The translations under genes and the position numbers were made by a program. A DNA stretch of 32,657 bases from Chara braunii (lineage: Eukaryota; Streptophyta; Charophyceae; Charales; Characeae): positions 45,562-78,218 of the forward strand of contig BFEA01001007.1 of NCBI GenBank assembly GCA_003427395.1, read 5' to 3'. The notes beneath the pieces are model-generated. The model saw only the letters and a program-made list of their open reading frames with translations. It was not told where the DNA came from and ran no database searches. Of this stretch, positions 29,811 through 31,855 are shown one piece after another. Position 1 is the stretch's first letter. Each line of letters opens with the position of its first letter.

Positions 29811-31855
29811 GACTCTGCAGAACCTAATACGGTGGGTGATACGAGCATCCCCTCCTAGTAGGTCTGCTTGGTCACTCCATCTATTGCTGGGGAGCTGCAC
29901 CTGCTTCTCTTGCCAGGTTCTTGTTCGTCAACTCATAATCCCTCTCTAGTGGTGCAGATGGTCAGATTAGATTGATTACTTGAATGTGAGGGTATTAGCC
30001 AGGTAATCAACTTCTAGGAGGCAAACAATCAGCTTCTGAAAATCTACGGGTTGTAGCTCAGATTACCAGCAAGTGTTGGCCAGCTGAATGCAAGGGTATT
30101 AGCCTGGTAATCAGCTTATAGATAGCTACCAACATCCTGAAAATCAGATGATCGGTTTTTAGATTAACAGCGTGGGCCTCGGTTCTCAGCATGGGTGGCA
30201 GGGGGAGGGAGGAACTAGTGTGAAGCTGAGTATCTGGCGCCGAACGCAGGGTGAAGAGGTTCCCCCTTCCTACTAAAATCCTGCTCGGTTAATCCCCTGG
30301 TCCCCAGGGCAATCAATGCTGGCAGGAGTACACCACATTTTGTAGTCTGTATAAGGGANGCTGGACCCGCTTTCCAGCAGGTGACGCTCCCCACCAATAG
30401 ATGGAGCCTCTCCCCAGGTGCTAGTGGTGTCTGCTCTTATCAGCACCACTAGCACTGGTGNGGGTGTTTTCTCAAAAAAAAAAAAAAAAAAAAAAAAAAA
30501 GATTAACAGCGTGGGCCATCTAGTTATTGGCAAGGGTGTTAGCCTAGTAATCAACTTTGCTGTAACTTGTAACCCATTAATTCTGAAAATCTGATTAATT
30601 TCTGTCGGGACTCGTCATTCCGCTCACGTGTCGTCCTTCTTTTCTTGCCACCCTCCTCCTTAGTACCCTCTTCCATACTTCTACTTCTCCGAGTCATCAT
30701 CCTGTTCTAGTCATGCTTGTTCTTCTTCTCTTGCCATCTTTTACTCCTTATCCTTTCGCTTAGTCCTCCTCCTCCCTCTTCCTCCATCTTTCATGTCTTC
30801 TTCCTTTTCCTTTCGCATCCTTCTGCATGATGTGCTGTGGATGGTTCACCCTTCCCTTCCCTCCTCGCCCCTCCTCCTCCTGCTCGTCTTCCTCCCACGA
30901 CAACCATTACTCCCGTTATCCATACTCATCATTATCACCCTCAGCCTCCTGATATTGTCTGGAGTTCAAAGTGTTTTTCATGAATTTCTGAAGAGGCAAG
31001 TATTTCCCACCATGTGGCAATTTTTTTTTTGTTTTTTTGGTTACTCTTGTCTATTGTGATTGAGCAGATTATGTACTGAAAAACTTACATTCACATTTCA
31101 CATATGCACACCAAAGAAGGCGCACAAATGTGCGCAATCGTAGCCAAATTATCACACATATGTACACAATCGTAGTCAAATTGCCACAAGTGGCGTAGAC
31201 GATTCACGGCAGTATTCTTGTGCTTCGTTCGGACAGCTCGCAGTGGATCGAGCAGCCATAATTGTCTCAGACTTCTGCCAATCAAAGCATCCAACTTGGG
31301 ACTCTCATTTTCTTTTGCCGCTTTGGATATGCAGGCTGAAGAGATGAAGGCGGAGGCATTGAAGCACGCAACTACAACAGAAGAGACATATAAGGACGAG
31401 CTCCACAGGCTGGAGGTACGAATCAATTGTTATGACGTTACACACTAGGCTACCAGCCAGGCCAACCGGGTGACCTTGTTTTCCCGGGCTACCCGGCCGT
31501 GCAAGGGCCAAAGTAGGTCTCAGCAAACGAAAAACAATAAAAATTTTAAAAAATGCAAAAAAACTACGTTATGCAGAAAAATAAACTGAACAACTTTTGC
31601 GTCATGGTCACATCGAAATTTACCGAGTTTATTTTATTATTTAATTTTTTTTTGGCCCGGCCGGGCAAGTGATCCCGGGCCACTCTGGTAGCCTAGGTTA
31701 CACATAATAAAAGACAGGTTATCGTTGTATCTCAATCTCCTACAAGAACAGAGACTGAAGAGGAATAAACTGATGCAGCCGATTAATTGAAATAAAATCA
31801 CGATTCTTATTTACAGGCTGCACATGGGGCAGTTGGAAATGGACCCAGTTTGTAG
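149..31855 (+). CDS. Kelch-repeat / coiled-coil protein, 3' part of a split gene (8 exons)
   Basis: Gene-level entry joining 149-328, 10765-11442, 15328-15488, 16813-16919, 17928-18258, 28550-28756, 31335-31415 and 31817-31855. Each internal boundary has AG before and GT after the exon. Phases run 1-1-0-2-0-0-0 and match at all seven junctions. The sum is 1784 nt with one stop at the end, giving about 593 residues. Residues 1-286 form at least five kelch repeats (VFGGYDG, VFGGFDG, IYGGFDG type cores), a beta-propeller. The rest is Glu/Lys/Gln-rich coiled coil. Plant proteins with this layout include ACBP4/5-type acyl-CoA-binding proteins and other kelch/coiled-coil scaffolds. An N-terminal acyl-CoA-binding domain would lie upstream of the window, so the family cannot be settled. 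Introns of 0.4-10.4 kb are packed with transposons. Additional in-phase exons inside the long introns cannot be excluded. Confidence 0.85.
597..756. repeat. Foldback / MITE-like element
   Basis: The terminal arms are inverted copies. The left end reads GACCATGGCTACCTTTC and the complement of the right end reads AACCACTGCTACCTTTC; both continue into CATATG and a GC-rich stretch. TA occurs at each outer edge (595-596 and 757-758), compatible with a TA target duplication, though PIF-type TTA is an alternative. It has no coding capacity. Confidence 0.55.
757..1687. other. Intron 1 sequence, nothing recognised
   Basis: Only short overlapping open frames occur, with no protein-like composition, and there is a C homopolymer at about 1473-1485. 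I see no gene, RNA or element boundary. Confidence 0.4.
1688..1800. mobile_element. 113-bp hairpin element, copy 1
   Basis: Inverted arms of about 45 bp begin ACTACCGTCTTCACCC and share GAACGCCCGGTCATTAT. They flank a short spacer containing ACTTTCAGTC. Two related copies lie at 20109-20220 and 23108-23219. It is probably a non-autonomous DNA element; the family is not recognised. Confidence 0.65.
1973..2040. repeat. ATT microsatellite, insertion site of the LTR element
   Basis: An (ATT)n tract abuts the left LTR, and (ATT)n resumes directly after the right LTR at 10244. The chromovirus therefore landed inside this microsatellite. Confidence 0.8.
2041..2977 (-). repeat. 3' LTR of the chromovirus
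   Basis: The 937-bp copy matches 9305-10243 end to end. On the element's strand it starts TGCGAGGCTC and ends CCTTGCA. One N lies at 2931. Differences from the other LTR are mostly transitions plus small indels, denser toward low coordinates. Confidence 0.93.
2978..2988 (-). other. Polypurine tract
   Basis: On the minus strand GGAGGAGGGAA lies immediately before the 3' LTR start. This is the expected plus-strand primer site and confirms both the LTR boundary and the element's orientation. Confidence 0.8.
3018..5045 (-). CDS. pol C-terminal part: RNase H, integrase, chromodomain-like tail
   Basis: A 675-residue open frame. RNase H spans about 35-165 with TTDAS, YEKEL and TDHQTL supplying the acidic residues and ADALSRR closing it. 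Integrase follows: an H2C2 zinc domain (H...H and CQVCQR, about 220-280), then a D,D,E core ([23 protein letters not shown]). The GPWEVLDI module precedes a chromodomain-like region of about 75 residues near the end ([24 protein letters not shown]). That tail places it among chromoviruses, whose chromodomain guides integration to marked chromatin. The ATG at 5045 lies downstream of a frameshifted junction and is probably not a natural start; originally this was one polyprotein with RT. Confidence 0.9.
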   Translation of the reverse strand: MTPHGSGQRCEAAFNHLKHALTNHEVLKLPDPNKPFIVTTDASHYGIGVVLVQQEGKKLRPVEYMPKKMPSQKLGKSTYEKELYAIYKALTHLRHYLLGSFFYVRTDHQTLRWMKTQPVFSDALKHWIEVIEQYDFEPQYIKGEYNKVADALSRRPDFLGALITEFWLADDVTQFSVEAYREDPFMSEIIRRLEVKDKATSQEFELINGLLFLEKAGNKRLYAPHRESLRSLFLDECHDATGHFGTRKIATNLLQRFWWPTMMRDAKLYMEICQVCQRDKPRTQAPLGLLKPLPIPERPGESLFMDFMDTVVTSKSGMRYVYAIVDRFSKYARLVTMPATAKTKYVIKLFKENWARDFGLPKSISSDRDVRFTSELWKAAAAEQGTQLQMTYGNHPEANGQAEQLNRVVQHLLRHYIKPNQVDWDEKLALISSLYNNVVHSATGVSPNSLLLTFKPRLPLDFLIPENQPTAAPGTLEFAYRYEQLMQQSVEQMHKAQAAMIESENKHRRPSTFQVGDRVWVKSSELGQEHGISRKLMPQYFGPWEVLDIVGEDPDGPSYVIRIPGHLRTYPVFHASKHAPSEETDQFPSRRSMLPPTMDGEVDIDDIVDHREMPVPRPTGRGRPPKPKLQYRVRFRHHTDPKEDRWFTREELMQTAPQAVAHYEKSLQKGKRQIE
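5042..5704 (-). pseudogene. Reverse transcriptase, damaged
   Basis: The RT palm begins abruptly at MCIDYRGLN and continues through [27 protein letters not shown] and [13 protein letters not shown]. The catalytic box, YLDD in most Ty3/gypsy elements, reads YPND here, so one catalytic Asp is lost. The thumb is recognisable ([33 protein letters not shown]), after which the frame breaks. The usual N-terminal fingers, over 100 residues, are missing at the join with protease. It would copy element RNA if intact; this copy should be inactive. Confidence 0.88.
5665..6124 (-). pseudogene. Retroviral-type aspartic protease region, damaged
   Basis: The open frame runs minus-strand in the -1 frame relative to gag, overlapping the gag end, as expected for gag-pol frameshifting. 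The motif region reads [19 protein letters not shown], where retropepsins carry D-T/S-G; the Gly is Cys here. After about RMVVNNYLR the frame runs into RT sequence in another frame (the shadow of MCIDYRG), so the PR-RT linker and RT fingers have been deleted. The first ATG is at 6093, but coding similarity could extend to about 6124. Confidence 0.7.
6123..8033 (-). pseudogene. gag polyprotein with three in-frame stops
   Basis: One reading frame runs from ATG at 8033 to TAG at 6123 but is broken by TAA at 7794-7796 and TAG at 7257-7259 and 7248-7250. Residues 1-79 are Arg/Gln/Ala-rich. A Glu/Arg/Gln coiled-coil segment follows from about 7742. The capsid-like region ([32 protein letters not shown]) spans 7110-6650. 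A CCHC zinc knuckle [14 protein letters not shown] lies at about 6295-6255. It packages element RNA in the family. No frameshift is needed across about 1.9 kb, so the stops look like recent point mutations. Confidence 0.85.
8034..9289 (-). other. Chromovirus 5' leader between PBS and gag
   Basis: No protein-like frame is seen. An A-rich run lies at 8281-8300. The 1.26-kb length is long for a leader, so captured sequence is possible, but nothing in it is recognisable. Confidence 0.5.
9290..9301 (-). other. Primer binding site (initiator-Met tRNA)
   Basis: On the minus strand TGGTATCAGAGC lies three bases downstream of the 5' LTR end. This is the standard PBS complementary to the 3' end of initiator-Met tRNA in plant LTR elements. 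Confidence 0.9.
9305..10243 (-). repeat. 5' LTR of the chromovirus
   Basis: The 939-bp copy pairs with 2041-2977. On the element's strand it runs from TGTGAGGCTC to CCTTGCA and is followed by the PBS. It carries the element's promoter, which would fire antisense to the host gene. Confidence 0.93.
10507..10615 (-). pseudogene. U6 snRNA retrocopy with target-site duplication
   Basis: On the minus strand it begins GTCC at the exact U6 5' end and continues with GGACATCCGTTAAAATTGG and AACGATGCACAGAAG. It then shows a diverged AGC-triad region (GATTAGAATGG), GATGACACACAAATCGAG and an A-rich tail. Perfect 11-bp direct repeats GCTGTGCATGC (+ strand) flank it at 10496-10506 and 10616-10626. The altered ACAGAGA and AGC elements argue against function. 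LINE-type machinery probably inserted it. Confidence 0.85.
10765..11442 (+). CDS. Kelch gene exon B: four kelch repeats
   Basis: This 678-nt exon encodes 226 residues. Four blades follow each other with the kelch signature of a conserved Gly pair and distal Trp. The cores are VAVFGGY (about residue 35), MYVFGGFDG (about 89), LMIYGGFDG (about 143) and AIAFGGV (about 206). WTCP, VWSQPP and WRRWD supply the Trp positions. The acceptor TGCAG ends at 10764 and the donor GTAAGA follows 11442. Both phases are 1, so it joins exon A cleanly across a 10.4-kb intron that holds a complete LTR retrotransposon. A LINE begins about 40-90 bp past the donor. Confidence 0.92.
11531..12231 (+). pseudogene. LINE apurinic-type endonuclease domain, frameshifted
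   Basis: The first frame to 11938 shows [21 protein letters not shown] and the catalytic block [14 protein letters not shown] second frame from about 11863 continues with RIDFFLIS and FRGLDHKPI, the last corresponding to the SDH box of EEP nucleases. The two frames overlap, so one frameshift separates them. TAG ends the second frame at 12229-12231. In intact LINEs this domain nicks target DNA. Confidence 0.85.
12640..13040 (+). other. AT-rich insert inside the LINE, origin unknown
   Basis: Between the LINE linker (ending near 12630) and the pre-RT segment (resuming about 13045, [11 protein letters not shown]) lies roughly 400 bp of much more AT-rich DNA. It contains AT dinucleotide runs at 12682-12720. 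It has two overlapping open stretches rich in Lys, Glu, Ile and Leu with AT-ending codons (12720-12905 and 12841 onward, the latter running in frame into RT). I recognise no family. Organellar DNA or another element's coding sequence are possibilities. No clear target duplication is seen. Confidence 0.5.
13040..14030 (+). pseudogene. LINE reverse transcriptase domain, degraded
   Basis: RT motifs appear in order but in changing frames. They are [13 protein letters not shown] (the APG-DG box), [22 protein letters not shown], then motif A in [15 protein letters not shown] (about 13530-13570). A GDPLLPP-type motif B and the catalytic LADDLTVL (about 13828-13850) follow. A final VNWSKTE piece lies near 13925. 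At least three frame changes and a stop at 13912-13914 separate them. The palm would be non-functional. Confidence 0.85.
14048..14252. repeat. Degenerate minisatellite, about 20-24 bp unit
   Basis: Irregular repeats follow the pattern of a CCCACAGGCAAAAGTCA-type unit, about nine copies with variable spacing. They lie just beyond the broken LINE 3' end. Confidence 0.65.
14253..14645. other. Intron 2 sequence, nothing recognised
   Basis: This stretch lies between the minisatellite and the GA tract. It has no convincing coding frame, RNA or element boundary. Confidence 0.4.
14646..14684. repeat. GA microsatellite
   Basis: An uninterrupted (GA)n run in intron 2. The Ser/Leu-rich frames across it are artefacts. 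Confidence 0.9.
14983..15134. repeat. CA microsatellite with an N, then GA
   Basis: About 135 bp of (CA)n is broken near 15050-15057 by GAGANCG. It ends in a short (GA)n run. The N suggests an assembly join within the repeat. Confidence 0.95.
15328..15488 (+). CDS. Kelch gene exon C: start of coiled coil
   Basis: The 161-nt exon has the acceptor CTTAG ending at 15327 and the donor GTAGGC after 15488. Entering in phase 1 and leaving in phase 0, it encodes 53 residues rich in Gln, Glu and Arg with leucine/valine heptads (QREQQ-type start, then [19 protein letters not shown]). It is a coiled coil that directly follows the propeller. Other frames across the exon give longer ORFs, but these do not fit the splice phases. 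Confidence 0.82.
15708..15832. repeat. Purine-rich GGAA-type low-complexity tract
   Basis: Irregular GGAAG repeats give spurious Lys/Glu/Arg frames. There is no gene signal. Confidence 0.8.
15940..16063 (-). pseudogene. U6 snRNA-like retrocopy 2
   Basis: On the minus strand the sequence begins GTCCTTCGTGACATC at 16063. It continues through AACTGGAATGATACAGAGT, GATTAGCATGGCCC, GAGGATGACACACAT and AAATCGAGAAATGGTCC, covering full-length U6. An A-rich tail follows at about 15940-15957. The ACAGAGA box ends in T. No TATA or plant USE box is seen upstream. Imperfect flanking repeats (AACAGCAGTCTC against AACAAGTAGCCTC) fit an aged target duplication. It is probably a pseudogene. Confidence 0.82.
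16285..16390. repeat. GGA-rich low-complexity tract
   Basis: (GGA)n and related purine repeats produce an artificial poly-Glu frame in intron 3. Confidence 0.85.
16545..16740 (-). mobile_element. tRNA-derived SINE with 8-bp target-site duplication
   Basis: On the minus strand the head contains TAGCTCAGTTGGTAG (pol III A box) and, about 50 bases later, GTTCGAATCC (B box), as in tRNA genes. The tRNA body is too degenerate to fold well. About 110 bp of unrelated body follows, ending in an A-rich tail (CAAACAAACAACAACAAAA). TGGAGTGG (+ strand) repeats at 16537-16544 and 16741-16748. It lies 72 bp upstream of exon D. Confidence 0.78.
16813..16919 (+). CDS. Kelch gene exon D: coiled coil
   Basis: The 107-nt exon follows acceptor TTGTAG (ends 16812) and precedes donor GTAGCA. 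It enters in phase 0 and leaves in phase 2, encoding [10 protein letters not shown]... [11 protein letters not shown], a charged helix with heptad leucines. It sits between a tRNA-derived SINE upstream and a CTTT array that begins right after the donor. The longer open frame here reads through the microsatellite and is not the coding one. Confidence 0.8.
16934..17022. repeat. CTTT microsatellite
   Basis: A (CTTT)n array starts about 15 bp after the donor of exon D. A short AT dinucleotide run lies farther on, at 17088-17104. Confidence 0.92.
17281..17850. repeat. CCCT-rich low-complexity tract around an assembly gap (N, 17496-17716)
   Basis: Irregular CCCT/CCTT repeats stand on both sides of a 221-base N run. 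The gap length may be nominal. All Pro/Ser frames across it are artefacts. Confidence 0.92.
17928..18258 (+). CDS. Kelch gene exon E: main coiled coil
   Basis: The 331-nt exon follows acceptor GATCAG (ends 17927) and precedes donor GTGAGG. Its single leading base completes the split Ser codon from exon D (phase 2), and it leaves in phase 0. It encodes about 110 residues of strong coiled coil: [15 protein letters not shown], then [20 protein letters not shown], then [20 protein letters not shown]. No stop occurs in this frame within the exon. It is the most convincing coiled-coil segment of the gene. Confidence 0.88.
18259..18600. other. Intron 5 start, nothing recognised
   Basis: Non-coding sequence between the exon E donor and the U6-like sequence; no features are visible. 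Confidence 0.4.
18602..18690 (+). pseudogene. U6 snRNA-like copy 3, 5' stem-loop deleted
   Basis: The + strand reads GTCC, then almost directly TTAAAATTGGAACGATGC, AGAGACGATTAGCAT, CCTGCGCAAGGCTGACAC and AAATTGAGAAATGG, followed by T runs. About 15 bases of the 5' stem-loop are missing. The ACAGAGA box starts with G. It is unlikely to be a working snRNA. Confidence 0.82.
18691..19520. other. Intron 5 sequence with T-rich tract; one weak exon candidate
   Basis: No gene is supported. 19239-19268 reads ten in-phase codons ([10 protein letters not shown]) between AG and GTAACT but lacks a pyrimidine tract, so I do not call it an exon. A T-rich tract lies at 19350-19386. Confidence 0.35.
19521..19877. 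repeat. Nested inverted and direct repeats
   Basis: Five related blocks occur: 19521-19552 (a), 19660-19706 (B), 19715-19775 (B inverted), 19772-19808 (a inverted) and 19812-19877 (B direct). 19715-19775 and 19817-19877 form a nearly perfect 60-bp stem around a 41-bp loop. The order a-B then inverted B-a suggests an inverted duplication of one unit. Confidence 0.75.
20109..20220. mobile_element. 112-bp hairpin element, copy 3 (diverged)
   Basis: The arms share AATAGAAC and CATTAT with copies at 1688-1800 and 23108-23219. The spacer has CACTGAAAGTTAC, so it lies in the opposite orientation to them. It is the most diverged copy. Confidence 0.55.
20202..20873 (-). pseudogene. LINE ORF2 C-terminal tail
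   Basis: The minus-strand frame 20873-20505 contains [18 protein letters not shown] and [19 protein letters not shown]. This resembles the end of plant LINE ORF2 proteins, after the zinc knuckle. A second frame at 20486-20202 continues with Arg/Lys-rich sequence. The frame opens over a G-rich repeat at about 20798-20835. There is no start, so this is a fragment. Confidence 0.6.
21711..21895 (-). repeat. A-tailed repeat family, copy 2
   Basis: It matches 19897-20095 in blocks such as GCCGGCAAG, GGATCC-TGAACGGCA and ACATAGCCT. On the minus strand it ends in an A-rich tail (T-run at 21699-21710). It is probably a 5'-truncated LINE 3' end or a SINE sharing that tail. Confidence 0.55.
22096..22920 (-). 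pseudogene. LINE ORF2 middle fragments, RT core missing
   Basis: At 22920-22740 minus-strand frames read [17 protein letters not shown] and [11 protein letters not shown]. At 22720-22620 they read [14 protein letters not shown] and ARNIMIESL. These match the linker of the + strand LINE ([22 protein letters not shown]). Directly beyond, 22590-22096 gives [12 protein letters not shown] and [20 protein letters not shown], which lie after the RT palm. The palm motifs are absent. Confidence 0.7.
23108..23219. mobile_element. 112-bp hairpin element, copy 2
   Basis: The arms CTACCGTCTTCATC and, on the other strand, ACTACAGTCTTCACC both lead into GAATAGAACGCCCGGTCATT. The spacer contains CAACTTTCAGTC. 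It aligns with 1688-1800 along its length. Confidence 0.68.
23642..24004 (-). pseudogene. LINE endonuclease fragment
   Basis: The minus-strand frame has [20 protein letters not shown], matching [18 protein letters not shown] of the + strand LINE. Just upstream a 4-base insertion breaks the catalytic GDWNT-LDP block. Confidence 0.68.
24230..24300. repeat. Short tandem duplication, about 28 bp unit
   Basis: CTCCACCATCCTATTCTTCA recurs in tandem with minor changes. Confidence 0.6.
24646..24664. repeat. Plant-type telomeric repeat, about 2.7 units
   Basis: CCCTAAA repeated twice then CCCTA, perfect. It lies 56 bp below the 24720-26906 LINE open frames, on their 3' side. It could also be an isolated telo-box. 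Confidence 0.75.
24720..26906 (-). mobile_element. LINE 3' half, 5' truncated
   Basis: Minus-strand coding pieces start with [20 protein letters not shown] near 26820. They run through [13 protein letters not shown] (about 26060) to a zinc-knuckle region [19 protein letters not shown] (25420-25360), the zf-RVT signature. A C-terminal tail with [13 protein letters not shown] follows (about 25060). Frames change several times. No RT palm or endonuclease is present. Confidence 0.72.
24932..25639 (-). pseudogene. LINE ORF2 C-terminus with zf-RVT knuckle
   Basis: The longest frame is 235 codons. The zinc knuckle itself is in the overlapping frame 25482-25261 ([18 protein letters not shown], then [12 protein letters not shown], as in C-x2-C-H-C knuckles closed by Trp). 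One frameshift therefore lies within this region. The tail is Lys/Arg/Asp-rich. Confidence 0.68.
27092..27200 (-). repeat. A-tailed repeat family, copy 3 (partial)
   Basis: It shares ATTCTGGGGA-type, CGGCTCCTTTTCC and GGCAAGTCA blocks with 19897-20095 and 21711-21895. On the minus strand it ends in an A-rich tail (27067-27090). Confidence 0.5.
27201..28549. other. Intron 5 end, largely unrecognised
   Basis: A diverged approximately 60-bp tandem pair occurs (GGAGAGTTGGGGTTATT at 27604 and GGAGAGTCGGGGTTATT at 27664), plus a short TG run at 27769-27781. No gene, RNA or element end is convincing. Confidence 0.4.
28550..28756 (+). CDS. Kelch gene exon F: coiled coil
   Basis: The 207-nt exon (69 codons, phase 0 to 0) follows acceptor TATCAG, preceded by a T-rich tract, and precedes donor GTATCG. 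It encodes an Ala/Ser/Gln linker and then a charged helix with [20 protein letters not shown] and [11 protein letters not shown]. Intron 5 before it is 10.3 kb, so one or more further phase-0 exons could be hidden there. Confidence 0.85.
28800..28945. repeat. Two-copy direct repeat, about 75 bp unit
   Basis: GCACAACCCCT-CAC-AATGAAA ... GCACCTGCATGA then a C-run occurs twice. It begins after an A-run just past the exon F donor. Confidence 0.6.
29780..29905 (-). mobile_element. Poly(A) retroposon, second copy (truncated)
   Basis: On the minus strand GCAGGTGCAGCTCCCCAG and CAATAGATGGAG match GCAGGTGACGCTCCCC and CAATAGATGGAG of the 30179-30500 element. The sequence then diverges and ends in a long A tail (T-run about 29780-29807). 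Confidence 0.6.
29960..30600. repeat. Three degenerate tandem units of about 100 bp
   Basis: GGGTATTAGCC-GGTAATCA-CTT and CTGAAAATC recur at about 29990, 30090 and 30535. The third unit is split by the 30179-30500 retroposon. Removing it restores about 100-bp spacing. Confidence 0.6.
30179..30500 (+). mobile_element. Poly(A) retroposon with 17-bp target-site duplication
   Basis: A 322-bp insertion ends in about 26 A and is bracketed by perfect direct repeats of GATTAACAGCGTGGGCC at 30162-30178 and 30501-30517. This is the hallmark of LINE-mediated retroposition. No coding region or clear pol III boxes were seen, and two N bases are present. It is probably a SINE; a minus-strand relative lies at 29780-29905. 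Confidence 0.82.
31335..31415 (+). CDS. Kelch gene exon G: coiled coil
   Basis: The 81-nt exon (27 codons, phase 0 to 0) follows acceptor ATGCAG and precedes donor GTACGA. It encodes [14 protein letters not shown]... DELHRLE, continuing the helix. The next intron is only 401 bp and contains a MITE. Confidence 0.82.
31445..31696. mobile_element. 252-bp MITE with 12-bp TIR and 8-bp TSD
   Basis: Perfect terminal inverted repeats CTAGGCTACCAG / CTGGTAGCCTAG are flanked by GTTACACA at 31437-31444 and 31697-31704. Subterminal regions are GC-rich and also inverted (CCCGGCCG type); the core is AT-rich and non-coding. An 8-bp TSD points to the hAT superfamily. It supplies most of the 401-bp intron 7. 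Confidence 0.88.
31817..31855 (+). CDS. Kelch gene exon H: terminal exon and stop
   Basis: Acceptor TTATTTACAG ends at 31816 with a good pyrimidine tract. Reading on in phase 0 gives [12 protein letters not shown] and then TAG at 31853-31855. The small Gly/Pro/Ser-rich tail breaks the coiled coil, as C-termini often do. It is short, so it rests on acceptor quality and phase rather than on homology. Confidence 0.65.
   Translation, partial: AAHGAVGNGPSL

Larger units (their letters stand above)
29224..30790. repeat. Pyrimidine-rich minisatellite, about 60-90 bp unit, interrupted
   Basis: Units of the form TTCTTCAACTCATCACC...GTCATGCTT...TTCTTCTCTTGCC...CCTCCTTACCTTTTCGCTT recur about six times to 29780. 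They resume at 30605-30775. The interruption holds a retroposon, an approximately 105-bp tandem repeat and a second retroposon. Hydrophobic frames here are artefacts. Confidence 0.7.
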
